Positions 28,101 through 36,334 are shown, counted from the stretch's first letter. The stretch: 64,000 nucleotides of DNA from Homoserinibacter sp. YIM 151385 (GCF_027912415.1 NZ_CP115175.1:2356001-2420000), one strand, 5' to 3'. Notes: a model not told the origin generated them from the sequence alone. Translations and numbers: made by a program.

Positions 28101-28174
28101 CGGCCGGTGCGGGCGTCGTCATCGAGCTCGCCCCGTTCCAGATCGTGACGCTGCGAGCACGTCGTGCGAGCTGA
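25127..28174 (+). CDS. Alpha-mannosidase, GH38 family
   Basis: 1015-residue retaining glycosidase. The GH38 zinc site GHAHIDSAWLWP (His264, His266, Asp268 region) and the nucleophile in LPDSFGYS (Asp378) are visible. A mid-domain helical bundle (HQFHDVLPGSS) and C-terminal beta domains follow, matching the full length of bacterial GH38 enzymes. There is no signal peptide. It releases alpha-linked mannose from imported oligosaccharides. GTG 25127 with GAAAGG upstream. Downstream GH42 follows by 13 bases. Confidence 0.93.
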   Translation: MHDTAALITNRIRRFRREQVRAAVEGDRRALTVTAWRVPGEPVEFDHALAQSYEPIAPGDALGAPWSTCWLHVTGELPETGADGRFVAEASIDLGFTHDRPGFQSEGLVWTTDGRTVKGVEPLNSYIPLSERHGTVRGGAIDFYVEAASNPDVTEGWQFRPTRLGDPETAGTDPAYRLGRVDVLVRDTQAAELEQDLWTLAGLLEQIPADSTRHARISRAIENAMDAFDPDDVVGSVPAARAQLADVLASPASASAHRVVAVGHAHIDSAWLWPVRETVRKCARTFSNVLDLMDADPDFVFAASSAQQYAWVERVYPELFQRIAARVAEGRWVPVGGMWVESDTNLPGGEALARQFVMGTRYFQDAFGIRSRVGWLPDSFGYSAALPQILRRSGLPSFLSQKISWNETNTFPHHTFEWEGIDGSRVFTHFPPVDLYNSVLSPAELAHAERNFADKADSSSSLVPFGHGDGGGGPTREMLAASRRAASLEGSPRVRVAGPEAFFDEARAEYATPPVWSGEMYLELHRGTYTSQARTKRGNRRSESLLHEAELWATTAALRAGHAYPAERLTDIWRRVLLHQFHDVLPGSSIAWVHREAERDYELIAAELEQIIAEALAALSPADGERALANSGPFAQDGILSLGAGTPHIEDRVEVHRGSDGVVLQNAALRAHIDADGHVVSLVDRASGRESVPPGQRAAVLELYRDTPNQWDAWDIDAHYRRHRRVLDDVSAWELDDADPSRPVVRVTRAFGGSTVVAEISLSARARALDIAYDIDWHENQKLLKAAFPIDVHAESSAAEIQFGHVRRSILENTSWDAARFETSGHRWVHVGETGFGAALANDASYGHDVTRNPRDGGGSYAVIRQSLLRAPRFPDPRADEGRHRFALSVRPGASVRDAVEEGYRLAYPLRAVPADIAPIAGVVRGNAVIETVKLAEDGSGDLVLRLYEPLGERGSSELRIETPVDEIWQTDLIEERVSPEDEAPASTAVDAAGAGVVIELAPFQIVTLRARRAS

Positions 28175-28187
28175 GAGGACCCCGACG

Positions 28188-30257
28188 ATGCCGAACCGTG
28201 ACGAGCGACCGACGTGGCTGCGGCGCGCCCCCGGTGCGCAGCCGCGCATCTCCTTCGGCGCCGACTACAACCCCGATCAGTGGCCGCGCGAGGTCTGGGA
28301 CGAGGATGTCGCGCTCATGCGCGAGGCGAACGTCGACGTCGTCTCGGTCGCGATCTTCTCCTGGGCCAGGATCCAGCCGGCCCGCGACCGCTGGGATCTC
28401 GACTGGCTGGACGAGGTCATGGACCTGATGGCCGCGAACGGCATCGGGGTGGACCTCGCGACCGCGACGGCGTCGCCGCCGCCCTGGCTGACGGCCGCGC
28501 ACCCCGAGGTGCTGCCGGTCACGCGCGACGGCAGCGTGCTCTCGCAGGGGGGACGGCAGCACTGGCGCCCCACCTCGCCGGTGTTCCGCCGCTTCGCGCT
28601 CGAGCTCGTCGAGGTGCTCGCCGAGCGGTACCGCTCGCATCCGGCGCTCGTCGCGTGGCACGTCAGCAACGAGCTCGGCTGCCACAACATCCTCGACTTC
28701 TCGGACGACGCCGCGGCCGCGTTCCGCACCTGGCTCGAGCAGCGATACGGCACGATCGAGCAGCTCAACGAGGCGTGGGGCACCAGCTTCTGGTCGCAGC
28801 GCTACGGCGCCTTCGCCGAGATCCTCCCGCCGCGGCTTGCCGCATCCTTCCCCAACCCGACCCAGCAGCTCGACTTCGCGCGCTTCTCCTCGAACGCGTT
28901 GAAGGATCACCTCATCGCGGAGCGGGAGATCCTCACGCGGATCACCCCGGACGTCCCCGTGACCACGAACTTCATGATCATGGGCGAGATGAAGGGGATG
29001 AACTACGCGGACTGGGCCGATGCCGTCGACTTCGTCTCAAACGACCACTACGTCCAGCCCGGGTCGGGTGCGCGCGACGAGCTCGCGTTCTCGGCCTCCC
29101 TGACGAGCGGCGTCGCCGGCCACCGCCCCTGGTTCCTGATGGAGCACTCGACGAGCGCCGTCAACTGGCAGCCGATCAACGTCGCGAAGCGACCCGGCGA
29201 GATGGCCCGCGATGCGCTCGCGCACGTCGCCCGGGGCGCCGACGCGGTGTGCTACTTCCAATGGCGGCAGTCGCGAGCCGGCGCCGAGAAGTACCACTCG
29301 GGGATGGTGCCGCACGCCGGCGCCGACAGCCGGCTGTTCCGCGACGTCGTCGACCTCGGGCGCATGCTGCGACAGCTCGACGAGGTGGCCGGGAGCGAGC
29401 CGACCGCGGCCCCCGTCGGGATCGTCTTCGACTGGGAGTCCTGGTGGGCCAGCGAGCTCGACTCCCACCCGACGGACCGGCTCCGCTATCGCCGCGAGGC
29501 GCTGGAGTGGTGGCGCGCGCTGCTGGATCTCGGCATCCGCGCCGAGGTCGTGCCCTTCGGGGGCGATCTCTCGCGCCATCGGGTGATTGTCGCGCCGATC
29601 CTGCACCTCGTCTCGGACCGCGGTGCCGCGCGGCTGGAGGACTACGTGCGCGAGGGCGGCCACCTCGTCCTCACCTACTTCTCGGGCATCGTGGACGAGC
29701 GCGACCAGATCCGGCTCGGCGGCTACCCGGGGGCGTTCCGCGAGCTCCTGGGGGTCCGCGTCGAGGAGTTCGAGCCGCTGCTCGACGGCGAGCGCCTGCT
29801 GCTCGACGGCGGGCTCGCCGGCGACACCTGGAGCGAGCAGGTCTCGCTGACCGCCGAGGACGTCGAGGTCCTCCTCTCCTACCGCGAGGCGGGCCGGAAC
29901 TCGGGGCCCGCGGTGACGCGGCGGGCCGTGGGCGCGGGGAGCGCGAGCTACGTCTCGACGCGCCTGGGCGAGGAGGGCCTGCGCGGGCTGCTCCCGGTGC
30001 TCCTCGATGCGGCGGGGCTGGCCTCGGAGCTCCCCGAGGCGCTCCGCGGCCGGGTCGAGCACGCACAGCGAGCGGACGCCGACACCGTCTGGGAGTTCTT
30101 CGTCAACCGCACGGACCAGCCCGTCGCGCTCGAGGGCCTTGCCGGCATCCCGATCCTGTCCTCCGGCTCGGACGACCCGGATGTGCTCGCGGCGAGAGGC
30201 GTCGCCGTGCGGCGGCGTCCGCGCGATCGCGCCGCGGAGCTGGACGCGGCAGACTGA
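28188..30257 (+). CDS. Beta-galactosidase, GH42 family
   Basis: 689-residue GH42 enzyme cleaving terminal beta-galactosides. It starts with the typical FGADYNPDQWP, has the acid/base in HVSNELGCHN (Glu162) and the nucleophile in FLMEHST (Glu319), then a trimerisation/flavodoxin-like domain and a C-terminal beta domain. ATG 28188 is chosen for its GAGAGGA ribosome site; the in-frame GTG at 28164 lies inside the mannosidase gene. Cytoplasmic, in the same operon. Confidence 0.93.
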   Translation: MPNRDERPTWLRRAPGAQPRISFGADYNPDQWPREVWDEDVALMREANVDVVSVAIFSWARIQPARDRWDLDWLDEVMDLMAANGIGVDLATATASPPPWLTAAHPEVLPVTRDGSVLSQGGRQHWRPTSPVFRRFALELVEVLAERYRSHPALVAWHVSNELGCHNILDFSDDAAAAFRTWLEQRYGTIEQLNEAWGTSFWSQRYGAFAEILPPRLAASFPNPTQQLDFARFSSNALKDHLIAEREILTRITPDVPVTTNFMIMGEMKGMNYADWADAVDFVSNDHYVQPGSGARDELAFSASLTSGVAGHRPWFLMEHSTSAVNWQPINVAKRPGEMARDALAHVARGADAVCYFQWRQSRAGAEKYHSGMVPHAGADSRLFRDVVDLGRMLRQLDEVAGSEPTAAPVGIVFDWESWWASELDSHPTDRLRYRREALEWWRALLDLGIRAEVVPFGGDLSRHRVIVAPILHLVSDRGAARLEDYVREGGHLVLTYFSGIVDERDQIRLGGYPGAFRELLGVRVEEFEPLLDGERLLLDGGLAGDTWSEQVSLTAEDVEVLLSYREAGRNSGPAVTRRAVGAGSASYVSTRLGEEGLRGLLPVLLDAAGLASELPEALRGRVEHAQRADADTVWEFFVNRTDQPVALEGLAGIPILSSGSDDPDVLAARGVAVRRRPRDRAAELDAAD

Positions 30258-30298
30258 CCGCGCGGCCGACCGGCCGCGCCGCCGACGAGGGAGATGAC

Positions 30299-31093
30299 AT
30301 GCAGCTCGAGCTCGACCGCAAGGTGGTCATGATCACCGGCGCCGGCAGAGGCATCGGGCGCGCGATCGCCGAGACCTTCATGCGCGAGGGGTCGATCGTC
30401 GTCGTGACCGATGTGAGCGAGGAGGCGATCGCCTGGGCCGAGCCCACCCGCACCGCCGCCGGCGTCGCCGGCTCGTCGCTCGTCTGCGACGTCCGCTCGA
30501 CCGCGTCCGTCCGGGCCGCGGTCGATGCCGTCCTCCAGCGACACGGGCGGATCGACGTCCTCATCAACAACGCCGGGATCCTGGGCGAGGGGCTGATCGA
30601 GGACACGGACGACGAGACGTGGAACCGCGTGCTCGACGTCAACGTCACGGGCACCTTCCGCACCTGCCAGGCCGTCATGCCGGCCATGAAGCGGCAGGGC
30701 GGCGGCCGGATCATCAACGCCGCGTCCTTCGCGGCGATCGTGCCGAGCGTCGGCAGCGCCGCCTATGCGGCCTCCAAGGCGGCGGTCGTGCAGTTCACCC
30801 GGACGCTGGCCGGGGAGCTCGGCCCCTGGGGGATCACGGCGAACGCCTACGCCCCCGGCATGATCCCCACCGACATCAACGGCTTCACCGAGCGGCCCGA
30901 CGCGGAGCAGTCGCGGCTGCTCGACACGCTCACGCTCCGCCGCTGGGGGGAGCCCGAGGAGGTGTGCGACCTCCTCTGCTTCCTCGCGAGCGACGCCTCC
31001 CGCTACATCACGGGGACGCTGCTCGATGTGAGCGGCGGCAAGCTCGCCACGCAGCTGCCGCAGCGCGCCTACGAGATCGCGGGGCGCGCGTGA
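30299..31093 (+). CDS. SDR oxidoreductase, glycan operon (first)
   Basis: 264 residues with TGAGRGIG at residue 13, NNAGI, and catalytic YAASK. ATG 30299 has GAGGGAG five bases upstream. Paired with another SDR by a GTGA overlap. Substrate unknown; a sugar or sugar-acid dehydrogenase for a galactose- or mannose-derived intermediate is the reasonable inference. Confidence 0.9.
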   Translation: MQLELDRKVVMITGAGRGIGRAIAETFMREGSIVVVTDVSEEAIAWAEPTRTAAGVAGSSLVCDVRSTASVRAAVDAVLQRHGRIDVLINNAGILGEGLIEDTDDETWNRVLDVNVTGTFRTCQAVMPAMKRQGGGRIINAASFAAIVPSVGSAAYAASKAAVVQFTRTLAGELGPWGITANAYAPGMIPTDINGFTERPDAEQSRLLDTLTLRRWGEPEEVCDLLCFLASDASRYITGTLLDVSGGKLATQLPQRAYEIAGRA

Positions 31094-31818
31094 GGGCCGA
31101 TGGGCGCCGCGTCGCCTGGGTCACCGGCGCGGGAAGCGGCATGGGGCGCGCGGCGGCCGTCGCGCTCGCCCCGGACCGCCGCGTGGCGCTGAGCGGTCGG
31201 CGCCGAGCCGTGCTCGACGAGACCGCGCGGCTGGTCGAGCGCGCGGGCGGGGAGGCGCTCGTCCTCCCGCTCGACACCCGCGACGCCGAGTCCATCGCCG
31301 CGGCGCGAGACGAGATCCGCGCAGGATGGGGGAGGGTCGACGAGGTCGTGCTCGCCGCCGGGCTCAATGCGCCGAAGCGCTCGTGGCGCGACCACGCCAT
31401 GGCGGACGTGGAGGCGATCATCGAGACCAACCTGACCGGGACGATGCGCGTCCTCGACGCCGTCCTGCCCGATCTGCGGGCCGCCGGCTCCGGACACGCC
31501 GTCGTCGTCTCCTCCTACTCCGCGTGGCGGTTCTCGCCGCTCGCCGGCGTCGCCTACAGCGCGAGCAAGAGCGCGCTCGCGTCCTTGTGCCAGACCCTCA
31601 ACGCGCAGGAGGCCGCCGCCGGCGTGCGCGCGTGTCACCTCTGCCCCGGCGACGTCGACACCGAGTTCCTGCGCCTGCGGCCCGAGGTGCCCGGGGAGGC
31701 GGCGCGGGCCGCGATGCTGAGCCCCGAGGACGTCGCCAGGGCCATCCGCTTCGTGCTCGACTCGCCCGCGCACGTCCGCCTCGACGAGCTCGTGATCAGC
31801 CCGATCTCGCAGACCTGA
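31090..31818 (+). CDS. SDR oxidoreductase, glycan operon (second)
   Basis: 242 residues with TGAGSGMG near residue 12 and catalytic YSASK. The NAG motif is altered: LAAGLN replaces the usual NNAG, which may change the active-site water network. GTG 31090 overlaps the previous stop. Last gene of the forward operon. The two SDRs are not close copies of each other. Confidence 0.88.
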   Translation: MRADGRRVAWVTGAGSGMGRAAAVALAPDRRVALSGRRRAVLDETARLVERAGGEALVLPLDTRDAESIAAARDEIRAGWGRVDEVVLAAGLNAPKRSWRDHAMADVEAIIETNLTGTMRVLDAVLPDLRAAGSGHAVVVSSYSAWRFSPLAGVAYSASKSALASLCQTLNAQEAAAGVRACHLCPGDVDTEFLRLRPEVPGEAARAAMLSPEDVARAIRFVLDSPAHVRLDELVISPISQT

Positions 31819-31923
31819 TCGACCTCGGAGACCGCGATGCGACGCGCGTCTCGGGGTCACGGCGGGGCCCGCGTCGTCGATGCCCGCATTCCCGCTGCGG
31901 CACGCGTCAGCGGCTCGAGTCGG

Positions 31924-32271
31924 TCAGCGCAGTGCGAGCACCACGACGATGACGAGCGCGGCGGCGGCCGCGGCGAGCACGGCGCCGGCGGTGGCGCCGA
32001 TCATGGCCCCGTCGGGCAGGCCGCGCGGGCTCTCGCCCGCGACCAGCGCGCGGTGCACCCGGCGGTAGCGCAGCTGCGAGGCGGCGGCGATGCCTCCCGC
32101 CGCGGCGAGGCAGAGCAGCGACGGGACGAGCGTCCACAGGCCGGCCAGATCCGGCAGGATGCGCGCGCCCAGCAGCGCGCCGACGCCCATGGCCAGCGCG
32201 GTGCGCCGCCACGCCAGAGCGGTCCGCTCGGGCTGCAGCCCCGCGTCGAAGACGCGGTCGGGGAGGGTCAT
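31924..32271 (-). CDS. DUF202 family membrane protein (a)
   Basis: 115 residues with the DUF202 signature GLQPERTALAWRRTALA followed by three hydrophobic helices. ATG 32271 overlaps the stop of the gene before it (4 bases). Third gene of the FGE operon. DUF202 proteins have no settled function; paired genes are common. Confidence 0.85.
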   Translation of the reverse strand: MTLPDRVFDAGLQPERTALAWRRTALAMGVGALLGARILPDLAGLWTLVPSLLCLAAAGGIAAASQLRYRRVHRALVAGESPRGLPDGAMIGATAGAVLAAAAAALVIVVVLALR

Positions 32272-32633
32272 GCCAGCAGCACCGCGAGCAGCACGAGCAC
32301 GGCGACGACGGCGACCCCGATGCCGAGCGGCAGGGCGAGGTGGGGCGCGGGGAGCGGGCGCGAGCGGCGCAGAGCCCGCTCCGCCGACATCCACCCGAGC
32401 CAGGCCTGGACGGGCGTGGCGCAGCCGAGCACGATCAGCAGCACCGACGCGGCGAGGCGGAGCTGGGGCTGCAGGCCGAGCCCGAGCGCCTCGAGGGCGA
32501 CGCCGCCCGCGATGAGGGCGAGCGCGGTGCGGATCCAGGCGAGGAAGGTGCGCTCGTTCGCCAGGGTGAAGCGCGCGTCGGGCTCCTCGCCGTCGCGATA
32601 GACACGGGCGGGGAAGCGCGCGCGGTCGCTCAT
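32268..32633 (-). CDS. DUF202 family membrane protein (b, YidH-like)
   Basis: 121 residues with the DUF202 core in a slightly different form (LANERTFLAWIRTALALIAGGVA) and three helices. ATG 32633 overlaps the FGE stop. It probably forms a hetero-oligomer with the neighbouring DUF202 protein (inference from tandem arrangement). Confidence 0.87.
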   Translation of the reverse strand: MSDRARFPARVYRDGEEPDARFTLANERTFLAWIRTALALIAGGVALEALGLGLQPQLRLAASVLLIVLGCATPVQAWLGWMSAERALRRSRPLPAPHLALPLGIGVAVVAVLVLLAVLLA

Positions 32634-33670
32634 GCGCTCGCCTCCTCGCGCCGCGCGACGGAGCGGAAGCCGGTGTTGCTCATCGACGAGTCCGGGGTGT
32701 TCGACGAGCGGGCCGCGTTGCGGTAGCGGTTGCAGTAGGAGTCGTGGCAGAGGAACGATCCGCCGCGCATCACCCGCGCCTGCCCGTGGTCGGGGCCGGC
32801 GGGCTCGTGACGCGGCGAGACGGCGTAGTAGCCCGCATCCCACCAGTCGGCGCACCATTCCCAGACGTTGCCGACGGTCTGCCAGAGCCCGTAGGCGTTG
32901 GGCTCGAAACTGCGCACCGGCGCGGTGGTGAGGTAGCCGTCGTCGAGGGTGTTGGTCAGCGGGAATCGACCCTGCCAGACGTTCATGCGGTGCGGTGCGC
33001 CGTCGGTGCCGCCGATCTCGTCGCCCCAGGGGAAGCGGTCGCCGTCGCGCCCGCCGCGCGAGGCGGCCTCCCACTGCGCCTCGGTCGGCAGCGCACGTCC
33101 GGCCCAGTCGCAGTAGGCCTTCGCGTCGTTCCAGGAGAGGTGGATCGCGGGGTGGTCGCCCCGGTCCGTGAGATCCGACCCGGCACCGCCGGGATGCCGC
33201 CAGTCGGCTCCGCGCACGCCCAGCCACCAGGGCGTTCCGGGCGCCTGTCCCATCACGTCGGACTCGGGGGCGGTGAGCGCGAGGTGGAACACGGCCGAGA
33301 AGCCGAAGGTCTCGGCCTCGGTGCGGTAGCCCGTCGCGTCGACGAAGCGGGCGTAGTCGTCGTTCGTGACCGTCGTCGCATCGATCGAGAAGGCGTCGAG
33401 CTCGACCGGGTGGCGGGGCGTCTCGCCGTCGCCGCGGTTCTGGTCACCGCGCGCGTCGCCCATCAGGAACGTCTGCGCCGGCACGGTCACCTGCTCGATC
33501 CGATGCGGCCTCGCCGACGGCGCCGTCGGCACAGTGCCCGTCGCCGGCGCGGCCATCGCGAGGAACGCGGCACGGCCCTTCGGCGCACAGCAGTCCGCCG
33601 CCGACGCGGAGGTGCCGGCATCGTCGAGGTGAGGGGAGCCGTCATGGTCGTGCGGGATCATCACCACCAT
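32630..33670 (-). CDS. Formylglycine-generating enzyme (sulfatase maturase)
   Basis: 346-residue copper-dependent oxidase that turns the Cys of CxPSR sulfatase motifs into formylglycine. The FGE-sulfatase fold is complete: FLMGDARGDQNRGDGE near the start, LPTEAQWEAASRGG, GNVWEWCADW, and the active cysteine pair in SFLCHDSYCNRYR (Cys308, Cys313). An extra N-terminal segment has CCAPKGRAAF, as in many actinobacterial FGEs. Start ATG 33670, with a second ATG three codons on. No twin-arginine or Sec signal, so it would act on the cytoplasmic sulfatase at 23,650. Confidence 0.94.
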   Translation of the reverse strand: MVVMIPHDHDGSPHLDDAGTSASAADCCAPKGRAAFLAMAAPATGTVPTAPSARPHRIEQVTVPAQTFLMGDARGDQNRGDGETPRHPVELDAFSIDATTVTNDDYARFVDATGYRTEAETFGFSAVFHLALTAPESDVMGQAPGTPWWLGVRGADWRHPGGAGSDLTDRGDHPAIHLSWNDAKAYCDWAGRALPTEAQWEAASRGGRDGDRFPWGDEIGGTDGAPHRMNVWQGRFPLTNTLDDGYLTTAPVRSFEPNAYGLWQTVGNVWEWCADWWDAGYYAVSPRHEPAGPDHGQARVMRGGSFLCHDSYCNRYRNAARSSNTPDSSMSNTGFRSVARREEASA

Positions 33671-33783
33671 TCAAGCAGTGCCACAGGCGACGTCCGTCCG
33701 ATGTGATGAGGCCGTGCGGTGCCAATCCCGATCGGCTCGTCCGAATGCGGACGCGAGCGGCGACCGTGCCTGGAGAACAACGA

Positions 33784-33807
33784 AGTCCCCTGGAGATCCA
33801 GGGGACT
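33784..33807 (-). terminator. Hairpin beside tRNA-Phe repeat copy 1
   Basis: Perfect 10-base arms (AGTCCCCTGG and complement) with loop AGAT, four bases from the first tRNA-Phe 3'-end copy. It is probably the ancestral tRNA-Phe terminator, now separated from the intact tRNA by inserted DNA. The rest of 33,671-34,166 shows only the repeat copy and no convincing gene. Confidence 0.55.
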
Positions 33808-33811
33808 CGGT

Positions 33812-33850
33812 GGTGCCTCCGACCGGTGTCGATCCGGTGACCTTTCGATT
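33812..33850 (-). repeat. Attachment-site repeat, tRNA-Phe 3' end, copy 1
   Basis: 39 bases matching the T-arm and acceptor 3' side of tRNA-Phe (37216-37288), with one substitution (T at 33,827 where the other copies have C). The upstream half of the tRNA is missing. Interpreted as the distal att site of an integration into tRNA-Phe. Confidence 0.8.
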
Positions 33851-34166
33851 CTTCGTCAGATCGGGATGACGGGAGGTCGGACCTTTGGCCTCGAATTCTC
33901 ACAACTCCCTCATCACCGCGGCCCGCTGTGATCGCAGTCGGCGCTTGGAGCGTGTCCGGCTTGTGTTTGCGTTGTGTCCGCTCGGATCCGATCGCGAACC
34001 TGGCACCGAGTTCGATCGCCGGATCGCGGCTGACCGATAGCGAGTCGGGCCCTTTTCCGCTTCGAGCCGGCGAGCAAACACCGAGATCTGATGCTCGAGT
34101 TCAGCGAGCCTCACGCAGTCTCGACTGGTGGGCGAGAATGGTCGGGCCAGAGGGGGATGATGTCCT

Positions 34167-34532
34167 GTGTCGAGCGAAGCCGAAGCGCTGACGCTGGTAG
34201 AGCTACGCTCACTATTGCTCGATTGGACCGTCGACGCTGCTGACCGCGCGCAAGTCGATCAGTACGTACGCTCGCTCAGCGTGCAGGATATTCAGCTCCA
34301 TGCGGTTTCGACTGAGTGCCTGCAGAGCACGTACCGGCGGCGCTCGCGGCGCGACACCTCAGTCCTCGGACTGCGGGAGTTCTGCCGGAAGCTCGAGGTG
34401 ACACGGCAGAGCGAAGTTCTCTACGGCATGGTCAGTACTGATGCGGCGGTGCTGAGCATTTGGCTGAGTACACCTGGCCGTTCGCTGATTGGCGCCACAT
34501 TCGGCCGCGTGCAACATCATCGCCAACTCTGA
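34167..34532 (+). CDS. Hypothetical protein in first integrated segment
   Basis: 121 residues from GTG 34167 with no recognised family. Codon use is visibly less GC-rich at third positions than in neighbouring chromosomal genes. A G-rich stretch (GAGGGGG) about ten bases upstream could serve as ribosome site. It could be a decayed fragment. No other convincing frame is seen in 33,851-34,894. Confidence 0.3.
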   Translation: MSSEAEALTLVELRSLLLDWTVDAADRAQVDQYVRSLSVQDIQLHAVSTECLQSTYRRRSRRDTSVLGLREFCRKLEVTRQSEVLYGMVSTDAAVLSIWLSTPGRSLIGATFGRVQHHRQL

Positions 34533-34894
34533 TCGCTTGCGCTCGGTAGGGCGGTCACCGGTTGTCGCCACCTCTCTCGAACGCGGCGGGTGGATGGTTC
34601 GCAAAGGGCTCGATGGCACTTCACGGGCTCCCGCACGCGACTCCGCGGTCACCAGTCTGAGTCGCATCGGGACCGCGGAGCTACATCACCGAGCAGCCGT
34701 CGGCCGCGGGCGAGCGCTCAGGCGGTGGGATAGGCGGTCCGGCTGACGGTCAACCGTTCCCCGCTCCCGTGCGCTCCCATGTGAGCACATGTGGGGACTG
34801 TTCGTTCTGGACGAGGTGCATCACCCACCCGACGAGCTCGCCAGATGCTCTCCGCACCGATGCGACTCGACCGTATTCATCGGCGGAACGCGAG

Positions 34895-34916
34895 AACCCC
34901 CGCCTGAGCGGGGGTT
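34895..34916 (-). terminator. Hairpin beside tRNA-Phe repeat copy 2
   Basis: Perfect 9-base arms AACCCCCGC / GCGGGGGTT with loop CTGA, five bases from the second repeat copy. It is where a terminator for tRNA-Phe read into this segment would sit. Its sequence is unrelated to the hairpin beside copy 1. Confidence 0.55.
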
Positions 34917-34920
34917 CACC

Positions 34921-34959
34921 CGGTGCCTCCGACCGGCGTCGATCCGGTGACCTTTCGAT
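34921..34959 (-). repeat. Attachment-site repeat, tRNA-Phe 3' end, copy 2
   Basis: 39 bases identical to 37213-37251, the 3' part of tRNA-Phe, with divergence starting abruptly at 34,960. It marks the junction between the two tandem integrated segments. Confidence 0.85.
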
Positions 34960-35158
34960 GCTCAGTGATTTCGGGGTCGCTTATTTTCGCACTGTGTCCA
35001 TAGTGTCGGCTCCATTCTGACCAGGGATTTTCCCGGTGGTCGCAGTTGCTCTCAGTTCGTTTAGTGGCCGAAACTGGCCCGGATATGGCCCGGGGTCGGC
35101 AGGTCCGCCACTCGCCGTTGTGTTCGATTTTTTCGTTTGTCCCCGTAGGATAGGAACC

Positions 35159-35686
35159 ATGAGCACCTCGACCGACACACCACGCGGCGCCCGCAAGGCA
35201 CAGACCTACCTCCCCGAGGCCGGCGCCCGCGAGGAGATTCTCGACTTCGCCGAGTTGATGCGTGAGCTCGAAGTCTTCCTCTCGCAGAACTCGTCCAAGG
35301 CGGCGCTCGTCGATCCCCAAGGCAACGCCCGTCCTATCCCGGATGAGATCTTTCGCATCCTCGATCAGGTGACGAACGCGCTCGCCGCAGGCGAGGGCAT
35401 CACGATCGTGCCACAGGGCATGACCATGACGACGCAGCAGGCCGCGGACTTCCTCGGCATCAGCCGCCCGACGCTGGTCCGCCTCCTGGAGGCGGGCGAT
35501 ATCGCCTACGACAAGCCGGGCCGCCACCGTCGCGTCCGGCTGGAGGACTTGGTCGCGTACCAGGCGAGCTTCCGCGCTGAGCGTCGCGCTGCGCTGCGCG
35601 AGTTGCAGCGATCCAGCCTCGGGGCGAAGTTGCAGGTCGGTCACCCGGCCGATGTCAAGCGTCGTTCGGAGCTGGACGCTGAGTGA
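35159..35686 (+). CDS. HTH (excisionase-type) antitoxin
   Basis: 175-residue DNA-binding protein. The central MerR/excisionase-like HTH is MTTQQAADFLGISRPTLVRLLEAG followed by a wing (KPGRHRRVRLEDLVAYQ). The N-terminal half is helical and probably dimerises, and the C-terminal tail would bind the toxin. It overlaps the PIN gene by GTGA, the usual antitoxin-first order, and should repress its own promoter. ATG 35159 is preferred to the GTG at 35036. TAGGAT ends seven bases upstream, suggesting a leaderless transcript. Confidence 0.82.
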   Translation: MSTSTDTPRGARKAQTYLPEAGAREEILDFAELMRELEVFLSQNSSKAALVDPQGNARPIPDEIFRILDQVTNALAAGEGITIVPQGMTMTTQQAADFLGISRPTLVRLLEAGDIAYDKPGRHRRVRLEDLVAYQASFRAERRAALRELQRSSLGAKLQVGHPADVKRRSELDAE

Positions 35687-36234
35687 GCTTTCCCGCGTTC
35701 TTCGACACCAACGTTCTCTACGGGGCGCTGCTCAACGACTTCATTCTCGAACTCGCTGATCGTGGACTGTTCCGGCCACTGTGGTCGAAGGATGTTCTGT
35801 TCGAGTTAGCGAAGAACCTCGTGAAGAACGGCGAGGACCCGGCGCTCGTTGCCAAGCGCGTCGGCACAATGGAACGCTACTTCACCGACGCGATGGTCAC
35901 CGGCTACGACGACCTGGTGCCCACGATGACGAATGACGAAAAGGATCGGCACGTGCTCGCCGCCGCCGTCCGCGGCGGCGCCGAGGTACTCGTGACCTTC
36001 AACACGAAGCACTTCCCTGCGGAGGCCGTCGAACCGTTCGACCTCGAAGTCGTCCACCCCGAGGGCTTCCTCCTGGATCAGCTGGATCTCTACCACGCGC
36101 CGACGCTGCGCGCCTTGGTCGAACTTGTTGAGGGGTACGACTCCCCGGCGATGACCGTCGACGACTTCCTGCTCGCACTCACCCGTGCCGGGGTGCCGAA
36201 GTTCGTGGATGCGGCCCGGTCGAAGCTCTACTGA
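35683..36234 (+). CDS. PIN-domain toxin (putative ribonuclease)
   Basis: 183 residues with the PIN nuclease pattern: Asp8 in FFDTNVLY, later acidic residues in NDEKDRHVLAAA, and FNTKHFP near the end of the fold. A C-terminal helical extension of about 60 residues follows. The antitoxin lies immediately upstream. As a type II toxin it would cleave RNA when freed. GTG 35683 overlaps the antitoxin stop. The pair is the only recognisable function in the second integrated segment besides DUF3024. Confidence 0.85.
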   Translation: MSFPAFFDTNVLYGALLNDFILELADRGLFRPLWSKDVLFELAKNLVKNGEDPALVAKRVGTMERYFTDAMVTGYDDLVPTMTNDEKDRHVLAAAVRGGAEVLVTFNTKHFPAEAVEPFDLEVVHPEGFLLDQLDLYHAPTLRALVELVEGYDSPAMTVDDFLLALTRAGVPKFVDAARSKLY

Positions 36235-36334
36235 GCATTCCGCTGATTGTTGACGGCTGGTCGATCGCGGACCTGCAACGAACCCGCCGATCGGCTCCAA
36301 CCCGCGTGTTCTCAAGGGTTTCTGGCGTCTGCCT

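Larger units (their letters stand above)
34533..35158. other. Non-coding part of integrated segments
   Basis: No supported gene. It holds a palindrome CATGTG-AG-CACATG (34778-34791), the hairpin at 34895-34916 and tRNA-Phe repeat copy 2. About 200 lower-GC bases then lead to the antitoxin promoter, TTCGAT 35123-35128 and TAGGAT 35146-35151. Confidence 0.5.

Noticed and set aside
33899-34114. Minus-strand 71-codon frame beginning MRLAELEHQ
   Set aside because: Coiled-coil-like start but no ribosome site, no family and Arg/Ser-rich remainder; more likely non-coding.
34778-34791. Palindrome CATGTG-AG-CACATG as an operator
   Set aside because: No promoter or gene is convincingly placed next to it; may be chance.
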